DNA of 64,000 bases. It comes from Podarcis raffonei (taxonomy: Eukaryota > Chordata > Lepidosauria > Squamata > Lacertidae). Positions 10,249 through 18,835 of the stretch are shown one piece after another (the stretch's first letter is position 1; each line of letters starts with the position of its first letter). The stretch covers positions 52,996,501-53,060,500 of the forward strand of contig NC_070614.1 of the NCBI RefSeq assembly GCF_027172205.1. Direction: 5' to 3'. Below the pieces are notes generated by a model. It had not been told where the DNA came from. It saw only the letters and a program-made list of their open reading frames with translations, and made no database searches. Position numbers and translations under genes: made by a program.

Positions 10249-11847
10249 TTATTACTTATACCCCGCCCATCTGGCTGAGTTTCCCCAGCCACTTTGGGCG
10301 GCTCCCAATCGAGTGTTAAAAACAGTACAGCATTAAATATTATAAACTTCACTAAACAGGGCTGCCTTCAGATGTCTTTTAAAGAGAAGATAGCTGCTTA
10401 TTTCCTTCACATCTGAAGGGAGGGCGTTCCACAGGGCGGGCGCCACCACCGAGAAGGCCCTCTGCCTGGTTCCCTGTAACCTCACTTCTCGCAATGAGGG
10501 AACCGCCAGAAGGCCCTCGGAGCTGGACCTCAGTGTCCGGGCAGAACGATGGGGGTGGAGACGCTCCTTCAGGTCTACTGGGCCTTTGAGGCCGTTTAGG
10601 GCTTTCAAGGTCAGCACCAACACTTTGAATTGTGCTCGGAAATGTATTGGGAGCCAATGTAGGTCTTTCAAGACCGGCGTTATGTGGTCCCAGCGGCCGC
10701 CCCCAGTCACCAGTCTAGCTGCCGCATTCTGGATTAGTTGCAGTTTCCGGGTCACCTTCAAAGGTAGCCCCTCACAGAGCGCATTGCAGTAGTCCAAGCG
10801 GGAGATAACTAGTGCATGCACCACTCTGGTGAGACAGTCTGCAGGCAGGGAGGGTCTCATCCTGCGTACCAGATGGAGCTGGCAGACAGCCGCCCTGGAC
10901 ACAGAATGAACCTGCGCCTGTGTAAAGCATTATAACACAGACTATACGCTGATCTCCGCCAGCAATTTCTAGATCAACTCTGCATCCCCAAATGTAAACC
11001 AGAGTCGGAGGTCATACATTTCCTATTACTGGGGAATGATCAGGAGCTCACCAAGTTAGTGGCTAAATATCTCTATTTGTTTTTTTGTTGTCGAAATACG
11101 CCGTAGACGTCTGATCTCCCTGGAGACCAAGAGATGTGGCGATAGACTTCTCTGCCTCCTTTTTTCTTTTAGCAAATGTTTTGCACCACTGGGGAAGTGG
11201 TGATTCTGTATTGAATCGTTTTGGATGTGATGCCAATAAAAGGTTTGAAATCAAAAGTAATCTCTGGGTCGTGGGTTCGAGAAAAAGATTGGGTTGGACG
11301 AGATGACCCTTCCATCTCTGCCTGGGACCACAGAGACCTGAACGTAGCCACCGATAGCCCTCTCCTCCACCTCCACGAATTTGTCCCATCCTCTTTCAAA
11401 GCCGTCCCTGCCTCTTGTGGCAGGGAGTTCCACAGGTTAACGGCGTACGAAGCAGAAGAAGGGCGTGAGCTGTCCCTCTCAAGCTGCTCAAGATCCTTTC
11501 GGCTGGAGAAGCCGGAGGATGAACGCAGGGAGAAGCGCGTGGCCGGGCGGCCGGGATACAGACCCTTACCTGCGCCAGGTACTCAAGGCCGGGAGGAATG
11601 CTGCTGGCCACGGGCAGGTAGGGAGTGATGCCCGCGTGGGGGTCTGGAGCTTGGTGGTGGTGGGGCGTAGCGGCGTGATCCCGAAAGGCACGAGGAGGCG
11701 GCTGGGGGGGAATTATTTGCCCCGCTGGAGGGCTGCCGGCTGGATAGACGTTGAACCCTGGGCTCGGCGCCGTGGGGACAGGGTGAGGTTGGTGTACGGG
11801 GTATGGGGGAGATGCAGTGGGATATCCGGGCTGTGGAACGTGGTACC
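1526..11847 (-). CDS. PLSCR3: Phospholipid scramblase 3 gene, six coding exons recognised
   Basis: Spliced coding exons, in transcript order: 11847-11570, 9519-9477, 8859-8639, 6285-6124, 4287-4126 and 1588-1526. All junctions have AG/GT sites and compatible phases, giving 308 residues without the first coding exon (human PLSCR3 is about 295). Scramblases move phospholipids between the two leaflets of a membrane in a calcium-dependent way; PLSCR3 is known as the mitochondrial member (cardiolipin). Seen: a Pro-rich N-terminus, a Cys-rich middle, an acidic calcium-loop-like [13 protein letters not shown], then one hydrophobic C-terminal helix. The phrases [16 protein letters not shown] and the terminal ITS match PLSCR3 better than PLSCR1 as I recall the family. 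Introns are packed with transposable elements. The exon with the start codon lies upstream and is not certain. Placement next to TMEM256 agrees with mammalian synteny. Confidence 0.93.
1915..2173. mobile_element. TA-flanked MITE, CCGTATTTTTCGC family
   Basis: Ends CCGTATTTTTCGC and GCGAAAAATACGG, inner direct/inverted words AAGACGCACC and GTGCGTCTTAT. Right flank TA. Family copies: 6704-7506, 13183-13601, 13775-14249, 16606-16864 and a right-end relic near 52985-53066. No coding capacity; superfamily not settled (TA target). Confidence 0.8.
2514..2739. mobile_element. CAGTGGTACC MITE, GGTTAAGAAC subfamily
   Basis: Right end TTAACCCGAGGTACCACTG with TA flank; left end decayed. About 230 bp of alternating CTTCAGGTTA and AAGAAC words. 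TA target and these ends resemble pogo/Tigger-type non-autonomous elements. Same subfamily: 4927-5141, 5645-5878, 21963-22194, 22212-22437, 43428-43634, and a relic at 30612-30632. Confidence 0.75.
2757..3250. mobile_element. Two CAGTGGTACC-type MITEs, GTTCGAAAAC subfamily
   Basis: A first, left-decayed copy ends at about 3007 (CTTCCGAGGTACGACTG), then 3010-3250 is complete: CAGTGGTACCTGGATTTTTG ... CGAAAACCAAGGTACCACTG. They share TA boundaries. Confidence 0.78.
3641..3989 (-). mobile_element. Sauria/ACA-type tRNA-derived SINE
   Basis: About 350 bp. Read on the minus strand it has a tRNA-like head (GGTGGCGCTGTGGGTTAAAC, then a B-box GGTTCGAATCC), a middle with GTACCACTCCGGCGGGAAGG and a tail ending GGTCAGGGGTCCCTTT, normally followed by ACCTTT repeats. 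The same element occurs thirteen times in the window. Confidence 0.85.
4126..4287 (-). CDS. PLSCR3: PLSCR3 exon: calcium-loop region and start of TM helix
   Basis: 54 codons, phase 0 at both ends, the same length as the preceding exon. The product starts [19 protein letters not shown] and contains [20 protein letters not shown], the acidic segment equated with the calcium-binding loop of scramblases, then VLLGACFLI, the first half of the C-terminal helix. Acceptor CTGCAG|GTGAAG, donor CTCATT|gtgagt. Confidence 0.95.
4290..4926. other. AT-rich intronic stretch
   Basis: 4500-4900 is AT-rich with repeated AAATCGGATTTTT-like words in both orientations (short hairpins), possibly a decayed MITE. 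No gene. Confidence 0.45.
4927..5141. mobile_element. CAGTGGTACC MITE, GGTTAAGAAC subfamily
   Basis: CAGTGGTACCTCGGGTTAAG ... TAACCCGAGGTACCACTG, TA on both sides. Confidence 0.85.
5152..5325 (+). mobile_element. L1 ORF2 fragment
   Basis: Translates as [20 protein letters not shown] then [18 protein letters not shown], the C-terminal L1 motif, with decay after that. In a PLSCR3 intron. Confidence 0.82.
5467..5553. mobile_element. Small palindromic MITE (CATAGCTGTCAAC)
   Basis: CATAGCTGTCAACGTTTCTC ... AAAAAGTTGACAGCTATG, 87 bp with inverted ends. A right-end relic of the same family is at 46680-46767. Confidence 0.65.
5645..5878. mobile_element. CAGTGGTACC MITE, GGTTAAGAAC subfamily
   Basis: CAGTGGTACCTCGGGTTACA ... 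TAACCTGAGGTACCACTG, TA flanks; the first 17 bases after the end are duplicated. Confidence 0.85.
6124..6285 (-). CDS. PLSCR3: PLSCR3 exon: TWHP segment
   Basis: Exactly 54 codons, phase 0 at both ends. The product starts [20 protein letters not shown] and ends [18 protein letters not shown]...QTWHPF matches human PLSCR3. Acceptor CCCCGCAG|CTGGAG; donor TTTGAG|gtgctt, a slightly unusual donor (no purine-rich +3/+4). Confidence 0.94.
6376..6630. mobile_element. CAGTNGTACC-type MITE, third subfamily
   Basis: CAGTCATACCTCGGGTTGAA ... CTAGAGGTACCACTG, TA flanks; interior different from other subfamilies (GCGCATGTGCA words). Confidence 0.78.
6704..7506. mobile_element. CCGTATTTTTCGC MITE carrying a solo LTR
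   Basis: Left end CCATATTTTTCGCTCC, right end CAGGAAATATGG (decayed). A 247-bp solo LTR sits at 6922-7168; the interior has GGGCTTTTCC hairpin words. Confidence 0.75.
6922..7168 (-). mobile_element. Short solo LTR (fossil) inside a MITE
   Basis: 247 bp with TG...CA ends (minus strand TGTTATGTACTG ... CCACAACTTAACA) and AATAAACAAGAGC as polyadenylation signal. Exact 5-bp duplication TCCCC at 6917-6921 and 7169-7173, typical of retroviral integration. Looks whole as a solo LTR; fairly young. Confidence 0.83.
7600..7965 (+). mobile_element. Probable L1 ORF2 C-terminal fragment
   Basis: Codes [20 protein letters not shown] and [20 protein letters not shown], similar in layout to the AARILIAKNWK...W..F end of L1 ORF2. 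Diverged; the class is inferred. Confidence 0.6.
7966..8320 (-). mobile_element. Sauria/ACA-type SINE
   Basis: Full-length copy with several ACCTTT units at the 3' end (plus-strand GGTAAAGGTAAAGGG at 7967-7981). Lies in a PLSCR3 intron; inserted next to an L1 remnant. Confidence 0.88.
8367..8578. mobile_element. CAGTNGTACC-type MITE, related subfamily
   Basis: AGTGGATGCTCGGGTTGCGA ... CTGTAACCCGAGGTATGACTG; runs up to the donor side of the PLSCR3 8639 exon. Confidence 0.7.
8639..8859 (-). CDS. PLSCR3: PLSCR3 exon: Cys-rich core
   Basis: 221 nt, acceptor CTCCCCAG|CGTTC, donor CAGGAG|gtgagc. The product runs [18 protein letters not shown], then [12 protein letters not shown], and ends [12 protein letters not shown]. 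The Cys clusters correspond to the palmitoylation/cysteine-rich region of scramblases. The exon starts with two bases completing the Ala codon split from the 43-nt exon. Confidence 0.94.
9477..9519 (-). CDS. PLSCR3: PLSCR3 43-nt exon
   Basis: A very short exon coding [14 protein letters not shown] plus one base. Acceptor TCCTCAG|GTTGACC, donor GAAG|gtgaga. This segment is strongly conserved in scramblases (the IDQILIHQ motif) and joins in phase to both neighbouring exons (phase 0 in, phase 1 out). Confidence 0.93.
10209..10920 (-). mobile_element. L2/CR1-clade LINE, 3' end
   Basis: Codes a 189-residue open frame with [34 protein letters not shown] and [18 protein letters not shown], the conserved C-terminal end of L2/CR1-group ORF2. 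The 3' UTR (GCCCAAAGTGGCTGGGGAAA then CGGGGTATAA) ends in (ATT)n. 5'-truncated. Confidence 0.88.
11570..11847 (-). CDS. PLSCR3: PLSCR3 exon: proline-rich N-terminal region
   Basis: 278 nt, acceptor CCCATAG|GG and donor GCGCAG|gtaagg. It begins with two bases of a split codon, so at least one coding exon precedes it. The product starts [18 protein letters not shown] and ends [10 protein letters not shown]. It is rich in Pro, His and Tyr with PxxP and PPxY-like motifs, as in other scramblase N-termini that bind SH3/WW proteins. There is no in-frame ATG inside the exon. A (GA)n run lies just upstream in the intron and forms the pyrimidine tract of the acceptor on the coding strand. Confidence 0.92.
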
Positions 11848-12103
11848 CTATGGGGTGGAGAGAGAGAGAGAGAGAGAGAGATTTTTTAAAACTCATCTAC
11901 ACCTGCAAAGCCTTTAAAAAAATAAACATTACTGTGCCTTTAAGAAACAAATGTTACGTTGTTGTTGTTGTTCTATAATTCTTATTAAATTTTCTGTTTT
12001 ACAACCTCGGCCCTCCAGATGTTTTGGGAATACTACTCCTTAGCTAGCAGGACCAGTGGTCAGGGATGATGGGAATTGTATTGATGGGAACTGTATTGTT
12101 TTT

Positions 12104-12169
12104 AACACTTGATTGGAAGCCGCCCAGAGTGGCTGGGGAAACTCAGCCAGATGGGTGGGGTATAAATAA

Positions 12170-12213
<44 letters not shown>
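12104..12213 (+). mobile_element. L2/CR1-clade LINE tail
   Basis: 3' UTR relic (GCCGCCCAGAGTGGCTGGGG...GGGTATAAATAA) followed by 14 ATT units. Comparable short tails lie at 1735-1806, 2195-2296, 45105-45206 (all plus), and 55246-55370, 56655-56710 (minus). Confidence 0.75.
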
Positions 12214-12348
12214 CTGGAGAGCCAAGGTTGAGGAAGCCTGGTTTAAAAGAATATCCCGATTTGTAAAACAGAAAATTTAGTAAGAATTATAAAACAATTG
12301 TAGCCTTTCAGCTAGGAATCCCAGAACCGTGGCCCAGGAAGTGACTGC

Positions 12349-12640
12349 CCATGTCCAACAGGTAGATCGAGATCTACCGGTAGATCACTGGACGTCTGTG
12401 GTGGATCACTGGTAGATCACTGGCTCCCCGCAAAGAAGCTCTACAACTTTTGCCCCCCTAAAAAAAGCGCTCAACATTTTTGCCCTGCACCCCAAAGAAA
12501 CGTGGTAAAAAAAGTTCAACAGCTTTGACCTGAACCCCTAAAAAACAGGGCTTTCCTTCCTGGATTCCAAAAAGGGGAATAGATCATTTAACTCTGTGAG
12601 TAGATCACAGTCTCTTGGGAGTTGGCCACCCCTAGCGGAA
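12349..12640. mobile_element. Probable hAT MITE (GGTAGATC-rich)
   Basis: Contains several GTAGATCACTGG words and a right end GAGTTGGCCACCCCTAG that matches CAGGGGTGGCCAA-type hAT ends. Left end blurred; no duplication found. Confidence 0.5.
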
Positions 12641-12719
12641 CCTGCTGCGACACGGAAATTGCAGCTTAAAGGATCTCCTGGTTTAAAACCTCCATCGAAG
12701 AAGGAGAGCTGTGACCCCA

Positions 12720-13182
12720 AAACCTCTTCTCTTCTTCTCTTTCCATGGTTCATTTTGCATATCACAAATCCCTGCTTATTTTACAAAAACCTAAACGGTT
12801 CTGTCTTCCATTATTTGTTGTTGTTGTTTAGTCGTTTAGTCGTGTCCGACTCTTCGTGACCCCCTGGACCAGAGCACGCCAGGCACCTCTGTCCTCCACT
12901 ACCTCCCGCAGTTTGGTCAAACTCATGCTGGTAACCTCGAAAACACTATCCAACAATCTCGTCCTCTGTCGCCCCCTTCTCCTTGTGCCCTCCATCTTTC
13001 CCAACATCAGGGTCTTCTCCAGGGAGTCTTCTCATGAGGTGGCCAAAGTACTGGAGCCTCAGCTTCACATTCCAAAACTTATTTACACTGTTGCATTTAT
13101 CTTGACGCTGCCAGGGTTTTCAAATCTACACAATCTCCCCCCATATATTCAATAAACATTATTATTAAAGGTTATTTATGTA
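12720..13182 (-). mobile_element. L1 3' UTR remnant interrupted by BovB
   Basis: The two pieces 12720-12812 and 13072-13182, read on the minus strand, match the L1 3' region of 14250-14470 (shared words CAGGGATTTGTGAT, AAATGAACCATGGAAAGAGA, CAACAGTGTAAATAAGTTTT). Confidence 0.75.
12813..13071 (-). mobile_element. BovB LINE 3' fragment in an L1 remnant
   Basis: Begins (TTG)n TTTAGTCGTTTAGTCGTGTC and reads on the minus strand as the C-terminal end of the RTE/BovB reverse transcriptase (the HLMRREDSLEKTLMLGKMEG-type region) and its short UTR. The flanking sequence on both sides is one L1 3' region. Confidence 0.87.
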
Positions 13183-13601
13183 CCGTATTTTTTGCTCTAT
13201 AGGATGCACCAGACGATAAGACGCACTTAGTTTGGGGGGGGGGGGGAGGAAACAAGAAAAAAAAAATCTGAATCCCAGAAGCCAGAACAGCAAGAGGGAT
13301 CTGGCTTCTGGGATAGCCTCTGGCTGTTCTGGCTTCTGGGATAGCCGCTGAAGCTTTGCGGGGCTATCCAAAAGCCACAATAGCTAGAGGGAGCGCTGCG
13401 CAGCACTCCCTCTAGCTGGTCTAGCTTTGCGCAGCTAAGCCAGAAGCTAGAACAGCAAGACGGAGTGCTGCGCAGCGCTCCCTCTCCCTGTTCTGGCTTC
13501 TGGCTTAGCTGCGCAGCCTGCATTCGCTCCGTAAGATGCACACACATTTCCCCTTACTTTTTAGGAGGGAAAAAGTGCGTCTTATGGAGCGAAAAATACG
13601 G
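13183..13601. mobile_element. CCGTATTTTTCGC MITE
   Basis: TA flanks on both sides; interior contains repeated AAGCCAGAACAGCAAGA and its complement, several nested hairpins. Confidence 0.82.
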
Positions 13602-14470
13602 TATCTCACTACTGCAGCCCGTGTTTTGTTAGTCCCAAAATGGAAAACGAGCGAGGTCCCAGCCAAAGAAGAACGGCAACTTAAAACTGATGGAATATGC
13701 GCAGCTTGCGGACTTAACATATAGAATATGAGAACAAGAAGAACATACGTTCAAAGAAGATTGGAAAACATTTACCGTACTTTTCGCCCCATAGGACGTA
13801 CCGGCCCATAGGACGCACCTAGTTTTTTGGGGGGGAAATAAAGGGGGGGAAATTAATTTCCACCCCAGGTGCGGGGCTGGGGCGGGGGAAGCCTGAGCTT
13901 CCCCCGGCCCCAGCCCCCAGAACAGACTGCTATCCGCTAGCCGTGGGAAATGCAGCTCTCCCACGGCTAGCGGAGCGCTGCGCGAAGCCCGAAGCTTGGG
14001 GCGTGCTGAGCTCAGCGCGCCCCAAGCTTCTGGGTGCCGGCAAGGTCTCCGCTAGCCGTGGGAGAGCTGCGTCTCCCACGGCTAGCGGATAGCTTCCTGA
14101 AGCCTGGAGAGCAAGAGGGGTCGGTGCGCACCGATCCCCCTCGCTCTCCAGGCTTCAGCGAAAGCCTGCATTCGCCCCATAGGACGCACGCACATTTCCC
14201 CTTCATTTTTGGAGGGGGAAAAGTGCGTCCTATAGGGCGAAAAATACGGTATTGAATATATAGGAAATAATTGTGTACAGCTGAAAACGCCAGCAGCATT
14301 AAGATAAATTCAACAGTGTAAATAAGTTTTGATGGGTGCAATAATGGAATACTGAATGGTATAGTTTTTGTCAAATATGCAGGGATTTGTGATAGGTAAA
14401 ATGAACCATGGAAAGAGAGGAAGGGAAGTCACTGATACCTTTAAATTGTAAAACAGAAAATTTAATAAAA
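13602..14470 (+). mobile_element. L1 3' end interrupted by a MITE
   Basis: Pieces 13602-13774 and 14250-14470. The first codes TTAARVLLVPKWKTSEVPAK (with a stop and frame slips afterwards), the second the ORF2 end and UTR with tail AATAAAAAATATATAAAAAG. The 475-bp MITE between them is a clean insertion. Confidence 0.82.
13775..14249. mobile_element. CCGTATTTTTCGC MITE, in L1
   Basis: Ends CCGTACTTTTCGCCC and GGGCGAAAAATACGG with TA flanks. Contains the word CCGCTAGCCGTGGGA and its complement four times, an unusual internal palindrome cluster. Confidence 0.83.
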
Positions 14471-14599
14471 AATATATAAAAAGAAAGAAATACAGAATGG
14501 GGAAAATGGAGAGGTGTAAAAAAACACAAAACCACAGCACCTCAGTGTCCCCCTTAAACCAACCAAAAATAAATAAATATTCCTGCAGAAAGATGTGTA

Positions 14600-14896
14600 C
14601 AGTGGTACCTCGCAAGACGAATGCCTCGTCAGATGAAAAACGTGCAAGACGAAAGAGTTTTCCGTTTTTTGAGTCGTTCCGCAAGACGAATTTCCCTATG
14701 GGCTTGCTTCGCAAGACGAAACATCTTGCGAGTTCTTGCGAGTTTGTTTCCTTTTTCTTAAAGCTGCTAAGCCGCTAAGCCGTTAATAGCCGCTAAGCCG
14801 CTAATAGCCGCTAATAGCCGTGCTTCGCAAGACGAAAAAACCGCAAGATGAAGAGACTCGCGGAACGGATTAATTTCGTCTTGCGAGGCACCACTG
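14600..14896. mobile_element. CAGTGGTACC MITE, GCAAGACGAA subfamily
   Basis: CAGTGGTACCTCGCAAGACG ... CGTCTTGCGAGGCACCACTG, TA flanks; interior has a short array of CCGCTAATAG units (14765-14820). Confidence 0.85.
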
Positions 14897-15502
14897 TATT
14901 ATGAAAAGCAAACCATAGCTGTGTCTATAAGAAGAATATGCTAAGCTCCACAGTTGGGTAATACCTTTATTAGGGTCAACCTGAGAAGCCACAAAAAGTG
15001 GGGCAAGCTTTAGAATTTCCCAGATAATTTATGGAGAACTTGAAAGCACGCTTCTGTGACTTTTTCGTTTTCCCTTATTTTTTTTAAAAAAGGTCTTTAA
15101 ACGGCTTGCAACTTCCTAGCTGAAACTGCGGGTTCCAGGTCTGACGGGAGCTGAGCTGGGGAGGGGGCAAAAGGAAAGGTTTTGCGGGAGCTCCTGAAAG
15201 AGCGATCGGAGGAGTTGACGCGCATGCGGAGGAGGAAATACACAGGCAGAAAGAAATGGCAGGGAGGAGAAAGCTGAAAACAAAGAAAAAGGAAATTGCA
15301 AATGGAAAGCAGGGAGGAGTCACGCCCAGGGAGGAAGTGAGAGCAGGTCATGAGCTTAAAATATTTTTCTTTAATAAAAAGGAGTGTTCAGGATGCTACT
15401 GGTGTTCTTTGGGCAGCTATTTTGGGGTGGAGGGCAAAGTCCAGTGGGGGCACCTGCGTCATCCCGCCCAGGGCCGGATTTGGGTTTGATGAGGCCTTAA
15501 GC

Positions 15503-15737
15503 CAGGGGTCAGCAAACTTTTTTTTGCAGGGGGCCGGTCCACTGTCCCTCAGACCTTGTGGGGGGCCGGACTATATTTTGAAGGGGGTGGGGAATGAACA
15601 AATTCCTATGCCCCACAAATAACCCAGAGATGCATTTTAAATAAAAGCACACATTCTACTCATGTAAAAACACGCTGATTCCCGGACCGTCTGCGGGCCG
15701 GATTTAGAAGGCGATTGGGCCGGATCCAGCCCCCATG
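15503..15737 (+). mobile_element. hAT MITE nested in the larger hAT relic
   Basis: Starts CAGGGGTCAGCAAACTTTTT, ends CCAGCCCCCATG. Flanked by CCTTAAGC and CCCTAAGC (15495-15502, 15738-15745), an 8-bp duplication with one mismatch. The family resembles the CAGGGGTC(A/G)GCAAACT hAT elements of mammals. Confidence 0.82.
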
Positions 15738-16132
15738 CCCTAAGCCACTGAAGGTAATGGGGCCCTTTCTATGTCCAGCTGTCCTTTGTCAACAACAAAT
15801 TGTCGCTGTTTTTTGTGTTGAATATATGCTAGATGGTCATTTATGGACCTCATAGGTATCTCAAGCCATTTGCCCATGTTGCCCTGCAACCAGTCCATGC
15901 AGAATGTAGGCACCCTATATATAGAAAGGAGCAAAGCAGTGATATTTCAGGGAGCAGGCGGGGCCATGACTTACACCATAGGAGCCCACACAACACAAAA
16001 CACTGCTGCTGTAGGTAGGTTTATATTTCATTTGTTTTTTATCTTACATTTTGGAAATGTACATCCAGGTTTTTTCCCCCTTTAATTTTTTGGGGGCCCC
16101 CAAGAGAGTGGGGCCCTGAGCTATAGCTTGTT

Positions 16133-16484
16133 TAGGTAAAGGGACCCCTGACCATTAGGTCCAGTCGTGGCCGACTCTAGGGTTGCGGTGCTCATCTCGC
16201 TTTACTGGCCGAGGGAGCCGGCGTACAGCTTCCGGGTCATGTGGCCAGCAGGACTAAGCCGCTTCTGGCGAACCAGAGCAGCGCACGGAAACGCCATTTA
16301 CCTTCCCGCCGGAGTGGTGCCTATTTATCTACTTGCACTTTGACGAGCTTTCAAACTGCTAGGTTGGCAGGAGCAGGGACCGAGGAACAGGAGCTCACCC
16401 CGTCATGGGGATTCGAACCGCCGACCTTCTGATCGGCAAGTCCTAGGCTCTGTGGTTTAACCCACAGCGCCGCCCGCGTCCCTA
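16133..16484 (-). mobile_element. Sauria/ACA-type SINE inside a hAT element
   Basis: Full-length copy interrupting the hAT-like element of 15469-17004; hAT sequence lies on both sides, with a short overlap in content. Confidence 0.88.
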
Positions 16485-16605
16485 CTCTATATATAGAAAG
16501 GAGCAAACCAGTGATATTTTAGGGAGCAGGAGAGCAGGCAGGGCCCATGACTTACATCTAGGAGCCAACACAACACAAAACACTGTTGCTGTAGGTAGGC
16601 TTATA

Positions 16606-16864
16606 CCGTATTTTCCGCTCTATAAGACGCGCCAGACCACAAGACGCACCTAGTTTTTGGAGGAGGAAAACAAGAAAAAAAATATTCTGAATCTCAGAAG
16701 CCAGAACAGCAAGAGGGATCGCTGAGCAGCGAAAGCAGCAATCCCTCTTGCTGTTCTGGCTTCTGGGATAGCTGCACAGCCTGCATTCACTCCATAAGAC
16801 GCACACACATTTCCCCTTACTTTTTAGGAGGGAAAAAGTGAGTCTTATAGAGCAAAAAATACGG
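16606..16864. mobile_element. CCGTATTTTTCGC MITE, in a hAT relic
   Basis: CCGTATTTTCCGC ... GCAAAAAATACGG, TA on both sides. Confidence 0.82.
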
Positions 16865-17299
16865 TATTTCATTTGCTTTTTATCTTACATTTTGGAAATG
16901 TACATCCAGGGTTTTTTTCCCCCTTTAAATTTTTTTTGGGGGGCGCCAAAGAGAGGGGGGCCCTAAACTATAGCTTGTTTAGCTTATACCGAAATCTGGC
17001 ACTGAGAAGGCGACTTGCAGGCGTCTCAGGTAAGTTAAAATAGCCAGGTGGGGGAGCAGACAGTGACGTAGCCCCCCTGCGCCCAAATCCTGCCTAGCCG
17101 CATTCCAGCTATGCCCCGTCACAATAGGCCTTGCCCTGCCCCAGGGAAAGGGGTGGCGAACATCGCAGCTGACTTGGGTGGGGCTGCAGCGGCGCCTCTT
17201 TTCATGCCCCGATGCCCATGTCTGCAGCGAAGACGGGAATCGCAAGTTCCGCCTCTCCGGTTCCTCTCCAAATCCCTCTTTTCTTTTCTCTTCCTCGCC

Positions 17300-17670
17300 C
17301 ACTGAACAGGATAAGTGCTTCCTGGATCAGGCCAGCCAGCCCAGCATCCAGTTACCCCAGGGGGCTAAGCAGATGCCTCTTCTGGGAAACCCGCAATCAG
17401 GATTCGAACACAAGACCCGCTCTCCCCTCCTGAGGTTTTTAGCAACTGGCTTTCAGAAGCATTTACAGCCTCCAACTGCAAAGGCAGAATAAGCCATCCT
17501 GGCTAGTAGCCATCGATAGCCCTTTCCTCCTCCATGAATTGATTTAATTCTCTTTTATAGCCATCCTAGTTAGTGAACATTGCTGTCTCATGTGGCAAGG
17601 AGTTCCACAGTTCCCTCTGCATGAACTTCATTTCCTCTGCCCCAAATCTTCCAACATTCAGCGGATTGAT
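17300..17670 (-). mobile_element. CR1-like LINE 3' end
   Basis: Contains TGGATCAGGCCAGCCAGCCC, CAGGATTCGAACACAAGACC and AAGGAGTTCCACAGTTCCCT, all hallmarks of this repeat read in reverse. Confidence 0.65.
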
Positions 17671-17809
17671 TGTGAGACTGTGGAAATGGATAAAAGCCCC
17701 CCAGCCAAACAATGACTATCATCAGCGCAGGGAAGAATTATTTTTTTAAAAAACTATCATCTACAATACTGTCTTATATATTTTATAGTACAGTACATTG
17801 ATTATTAGC

Positions 17810-18163
17810 GGGACGCGGGTGGCGCTGTGGGTTAAACTACAGAGCCTAGGGCTTGCCGATCAGAAGGTCAGCGGTTTGAATCCCCGCGACGGGGTGAGCT
17901 CCCGTTGCTCGGTCCCTGCTCCTGCCAACCTGGCAGTTCAAAAGCACGTCAAAGTGCAAGTAGATAAATAGGTACCGCTCCGGCGGGAAGGTAAACGGTG
18001 TTTCCGTGCGCTGCTCTGGTTCGCCAGAAGCGGCTTAGTCCTGCTGGCCACAGGACCCGGAAGCTGTACGCTGGCTCCCTCGGCCAGTAAAGCAAAATGA
18101 GCGTCGCAACCCCAGAGTCGGTCACGACTGGACCTAATGGTCAGGGGTCCCTTTACCTTTTTA
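17810..18163 (+). mobile_element. Sauria/ACA-type SINE with target-site duplication
   Basis: Full-length, plus orientation, starting GGGACGCGGGTGGCGCTG and ending CCCTTTACC. Flanked by a direct repeat TACATTGATTATT (left about 17795-17807, right about 18164-18176), the mark of LINE-driven retroposition. Confidence 0.93.
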
Positions 18164-18689
18164 CATTGATTATTGCTTTCATTTTACGGATCAGTGGTCT
18201 CATTAGAGAGTAAAATTCATGTTAAATTGCTGTTTTAGGGGTTGTTTTTAAAAGCCTGGAGTGGATTAATTTGTTTTGCGTGACTTTCTATGCGTAATTG
18301 AGTGCCTTGGTTTTGGAACGGACTCCGGAACGGGTTAAGTTTGAGCACCAAGGTACCACTGTAGAAAGACTGTCACAGAATTGGCTTAAAGACCGAAAGG
18401 GCAAAGACGATTAAGACGGGCGAGGAGAGAGAACACACCATTTGCATATTGTAGGAATCAGCATTTGGCAACCTTGACGCTCCTTGAAGCAGTCAAGACT
18501 GCAGACTCAGAGGTGATTTTTGGTTTGAGTTGGATGGGACACCGCAAAGGACATCTATCCCAACTCTCATCTGGTCCCATTTTGGAACGCAAGACATCGC
18601 CACCTTACATATTATTTCAATATTGCGTTTATAATCTCGCCTTTTCCTCCAAGAAACTCGAGGTGGTGGTAATGATCCTCATTTAAACC

Positions 18690-18835
18690 CCACAACCAAC
18701 CTGCGAGGTGGTCTAGGCAGGGACCGGATCCTGAGGTCAGCCAGAGATCCCCGAGGGAGGATTCGAACCCTGCTCTCCCAGGACCTGGTTGGACACACTA
18801 AACCCCTACACCACCCTGGCTTTCGCAGACTGTAG
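18690..18835 (-). mobile_element. tRNA-derived SINE with MIR-like end
   Basis: AACCTGCGAGGTGGTCTAGG, GGATTCGAACCCTGCTCTCC and AACCCCTACACCACCCTGGC; reverse of the 38045 unit. Confidence 0.68.

Larger units (their letters stand above)
15469..17004 (+). mobile_element. hAT-like DNA transposon relic, multiply interrupted
   Basis: Ends CAGGGCCGGATTT and AAATCTGGCACTG. Inserted into it are a small hAT MITE (15503-15737), a Sauria SINE (16133-16484) and a TA-flanked MITE (16606-16864). The part from CTATATATAGAAAGGAGCAA to AGCTATAGCTTGTTTAG occurs twice (15908-16133 and 16485-16980), i.e. an internal duplication. No transposase is seen. A second copy lies at 57497-58635 in the opposite orientation. 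Confidence 0.72.
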
